Origin: Planctomycetota bacterium
GTDB taxonomy: Bacteria > Planctomycetota > Phycisphaerae > Phycisphaerales > UBA1924
Length of the DNA: 6,219 bases
Reading direction: 5' to 3'
Assembly: GCA_023429345.1 (NCBI GenBank)
Contig: JAEYVB010000198.1
Coordinates: 1-6,219 of the forward strand
Part shown: in pieces, positions 4,368 to 6,219 of the stretch
Layout of the letters: each line of letters begins with the position of its first letter
How positions within the stretch are numbered: the first letter of the stretch is position 1
Program-made: the position numbers and the translations under genes
Notes under the pieces: generated by a model
Told to the model about the DNA's origin: nothing
The model's input: the letters and a program-made list of their open reading frames with translations, nothing else
Databases searched by the model: none

Positions 4368-6219
4368 TCAGCGGGGCGGCTGAATGTCGTCGGCGTGCTG
4401 CGAGAGGGCCATCTCGGGCTCGCGGTGGAGCGACCATCCGGTCTTGAGGCCGAGCACGAACCAGACGAGGGCCACGGCGCCGAAGGCGAAGATGGTGTCG
4501 CCGATCACGCGCAACCAGTTCAGCGTGTCGATCCACCCCGCCTGCATGAACTCGGCACTGCGGGCGTACCAGTAGCCGTACTCGACGCTCGCCCAGGTCT
4601 GGAGCATGCCCACGGGCAGCACGCTGATGAGCACCTGGAGGGCCATGCCGACGTTCATGCACCAGAAGGCGACGGCGACCCACCGGGTCTTCCAGATGTT
4701 CCGGAGCGTCAGCCCGCGGAGGCAGAAGAGCATGAGGCCGATGCCCAGGATGCCGTAGACGCCGAACAGGGCGGTGTGGGCGTGGACGGCCGTGGTGTGC
4801 AGGCCCTGCATGTAGTAGAGCGCGATGGGCGGGTTGATCAGGAAGCCGAAGAGGCCGGCGCCGACCAGGTTCCAGAACGCGACCGCGACGAAGAACAGGA
4901 TGGGCCAGCGGTACGCCCGCACCCACGGCCGCGCCCGCGCCAGGCCGAGGTTCTCGTACGCCTCGAACCCGACGAGCGTCAGCGGCACGACCTCGAGGGC
5001 GCTGAAGACCGCGCCGAGCGCCATCACCGCGGTCGGCGTGCCGCTGAAGTAGAGGTGGTGGAAGGTGCCGATGATGCCGCCGAAGAGGAAGATCGTGGTG
5101 GCGAAGATGACGGCCGCGGCCGCCGTCCTGGCCGCCAGGAGGCCCATGCGGACGAAGAGGAAGGTGATGACGGCGGTGGCGAAGACCTCGAAGAAGCCCT
5201 CGACCCAGAGGTGCACGACCCACCAGCGCCAGTACTCGGCGATGGCGTAGTGCGACTGCCGCCAGTACATGACGCCAGAGGCGTAGAAGATCGCGATGGC
5301 GGCGGAGGCGATGGTGAAGAGCACGAGGATGTGCCGCTGCGGCCCGGGGTCTTTGAAGGCGGGCCACATCGCGCGGACCATGAGCCCGAACCAGAGGAAG
5401 AGCCCCACGAGCAGGAAGAGCTGCCAGAAGCGGCCGAGGTCGACGTACTCGTACCCCTGGTGGCCGAGCCAGAAGTTCATCTCGTGGCCCATCCGCTGGC
5501 GCGTGCCGTACCAGGTGCCGAAACAGGAGCCCAGCACGATGACCAGGAGGCACCAGAACAGGATGTCGACGCCCAGCTTCTGGAGGCGGGGCTCGTACCC
5601 CGAGACGGCGGGGGCGACAAAGAGCCCCGTCGCCAGCCAGGCGGTGGCGATCCAGAAGATCCCCATCTGCGTGTGCCAGGTGCGCGTGACCGAGTAGGGC
5701 AGGTAGTCCGCGAGGGGGAAGCCGTAGAACTCGGTCCCCTCGACGCCGTAATGGGCCGTCGCCGCCCCGAGAAAGAACTGCACGAGGAGCAGCCCCGCGA
5801 CGACCCAGAAGTATTTCAGGGTCGCCCGCATCGAGGGGGTCAGGCGCATTTCCAGCAGCGGGTCCGATGCCGGCGGCGCGTGCTCGCCCTCCCGCTCCCG
5901 GTGGTGCACCACGGCGTACCACCACGAGAGCGCCCCGATCCCGCCCAGGAGCAGGACGAAGCTCAGGACCGACCACACCACGACGCCGCCGGAGGGCTGG
6001 TTGCCCACGAGGGGCTCGCTCGGCCAGTTGTTCGTGTAGCTGATCCGGGGCGTGATCGGCTCCGGGCCGCCGGGGCCCGCGGCCTGCTGCGGCCGCTCGG
6101 CGGCGCACGCCCAGCTCGACCAGAAGAAGAACGCGCTCATCTGCCGCCGGCGCTCCTGATCGGGCACGGCGTTGGCCGGGATGGCGTAGGCGTCGCGCAG
6201 CTCGTGCGGGGTGTAGCCC
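4368..6219 (-). CDS. norB: Quinol-dependent nitric oxide reductase (qNOR), N-terminus outside window
   Basis: qNOR is a single-chain membrane enzyme of the haem-copper oxidase superfamily that reduces two NO to N2O with electrons from quinol. About 617 codons are visible and the frame is open to the right edge (GYTPHELRDAYAIPANA then the in-frame GTG at 6167, which is not the true start). Counting from that GTG, SYTNNWPSEPLVGNQP (43-58) is the qNOR hallmark, and 13 membrane segments follow, matching 14 with one outside. Ligands are present: low-spin haem His165 (RTWHTQ) and His464; haem b3 His462 (VHAHTALFGVYG); FeB His319 and Glu323 (HLWVEGFFE) plus His370 and His371 (TFHHLYF). Quinol-site residues corresponding to Geobacillus qNOR His328, Glu332, Phe336 and Asp746 appear as His139, Glu143, Phe147 and Asp557. 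A Gln/Ala/Gly/Pro-rich stretch (27-40) before the hallmark may be a small insertion. The likely role is NO detoxification or denitrification; the missing N-terminal part should hold the cytochrome-c-like periplasmic domain. Confidence 0.96.
   Translation of the reverse strand, partial: GYTPHELRDAYAIPANAVPDQERRRQMSAFFFWSSWACAAERPQQAAGPGGPEPITPRISYTNNWPSEPLVGNQPSGGVVVWSVLSFVLLLGGIGALSWWYAVVHHREREGEHAPPASDPLLEMRLTPSMRATLKYFWVVAGLLLVQFFLGAATAHYGVEGTEFYGFPLADYLPYSVTRTWHTQMGIFWIATAWLATGLFVAPAVSGYEPRLQKLGVDILFWCLLVIVLGSCFGTWYGTRQRMGHEMNFWLGHQGYEYVDLGRFWQLFLLVGLFLWFGLMVRAMWPAFKDPGPQRHILVLFTIASAAIAIFYASGVMYWRQSHYAIAEYWRWWVVHLWVEGFFEVFATAVITFLFVRMGLLAARTAAAAVIFATTIFLFGGIIGTFHHLYFSGTPTAVMALGAVFSALEVVPLTLVGFEAYENLGLARARPWVRAYRWPILFFVAVAFWNLVGAGLFGFLINPPIALYYMQGLHTTAVHAHTALFGVYGILGIGLMLFCLRGLTLRNIWKTRWVAVAFWCMNVGMALQVLISVLPVGMLQTWASVEYGYWYARSAEFMQAGWIDTLNWLRVIGDTIFAFGAVALVWFVLGLKTGWSLHREPEMALSQHADDIQPPR

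Noticed and set aside
4234..6108. 624-codon minus-strand frame overlapping qNOR
   Set aside because: It is the shifted shadow of qNOR, dominated by Arg, His, Pro and Leu, with no domain. qNOR motifs are all in the neighbouring frame.
4368..6219. Nitric oxide dismutase (Nod) instead of qNOR
   Set aside because: All FeB ligands and the quinol-site residues are kept.

Overview
The window is a very GC-rich bacterial segment. In its real genes third codon positions are almost all G or C. Five protein-coding genes fill nearly all of it. The mix is a complete SpoIID/LytB-domain exported protein with no sporulation context, a quinol-dependent nitric oxide reductase (qNOR), standard queA and murE, and GTG or ATG starts with GGAGG-type ribosome sites. 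This is compatible with a Planctomycetota (Phycisphaerae-like) genome or another GC-rich Gram-negative-type environmental bacterium. That placement is inference; no marker gene fixes it.

Layout from left to right. The 5' part of murE (peptidoglycan precursor ligase) lies on the minus strand and runs off the left edge (1-425). Upstream of it on the same strand is queA (559-1683), which makes the epoxyqueuosine precursor in tRNA. A 173-base divergent region with several inverted repeats (1684-1856) separates queA from an unrecognised 150-residue plus-strand protein (1857-2309). That gene converges, with a 33-base gap, on a minus-strand SpoIID/LytB-domain protein (2343-3779). A second divergent region (3780-3893) separates the SpoIID gene from a small plus-strand lipoprotein (3894-4304). 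The lipoprotein gene converges, across a 63-base gap holding a hairpin, on the minus-strand qNOR gene (4368 to beyond 6219), whose N-terminus lies outside the window.

Functionally this looks like ordinary chromosome and not a mobile island or a dedicated system. It holds cell-wall synthesis (murE), cell-wall remodelling (SpoIID-like), tRNA modification (queA), NO reduction in the membrane (qNOR), an envelope lipoprotein and one orphan protein. I see no RNA genes, CRISPR array, insertion sequence or attachment site. The points most worth a second look are a 14-base near-palindrome shared by the two divergent intergenic regions, the structured leader of queA, the orphan proline-rich CxxC protein, and the lack of the usual Cys-containing metal-site motif in the SpoIID-like protein. 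The qNOR keeps every catalytic and quinol-site residue I could place, which argues against a NO-dismutase variant.
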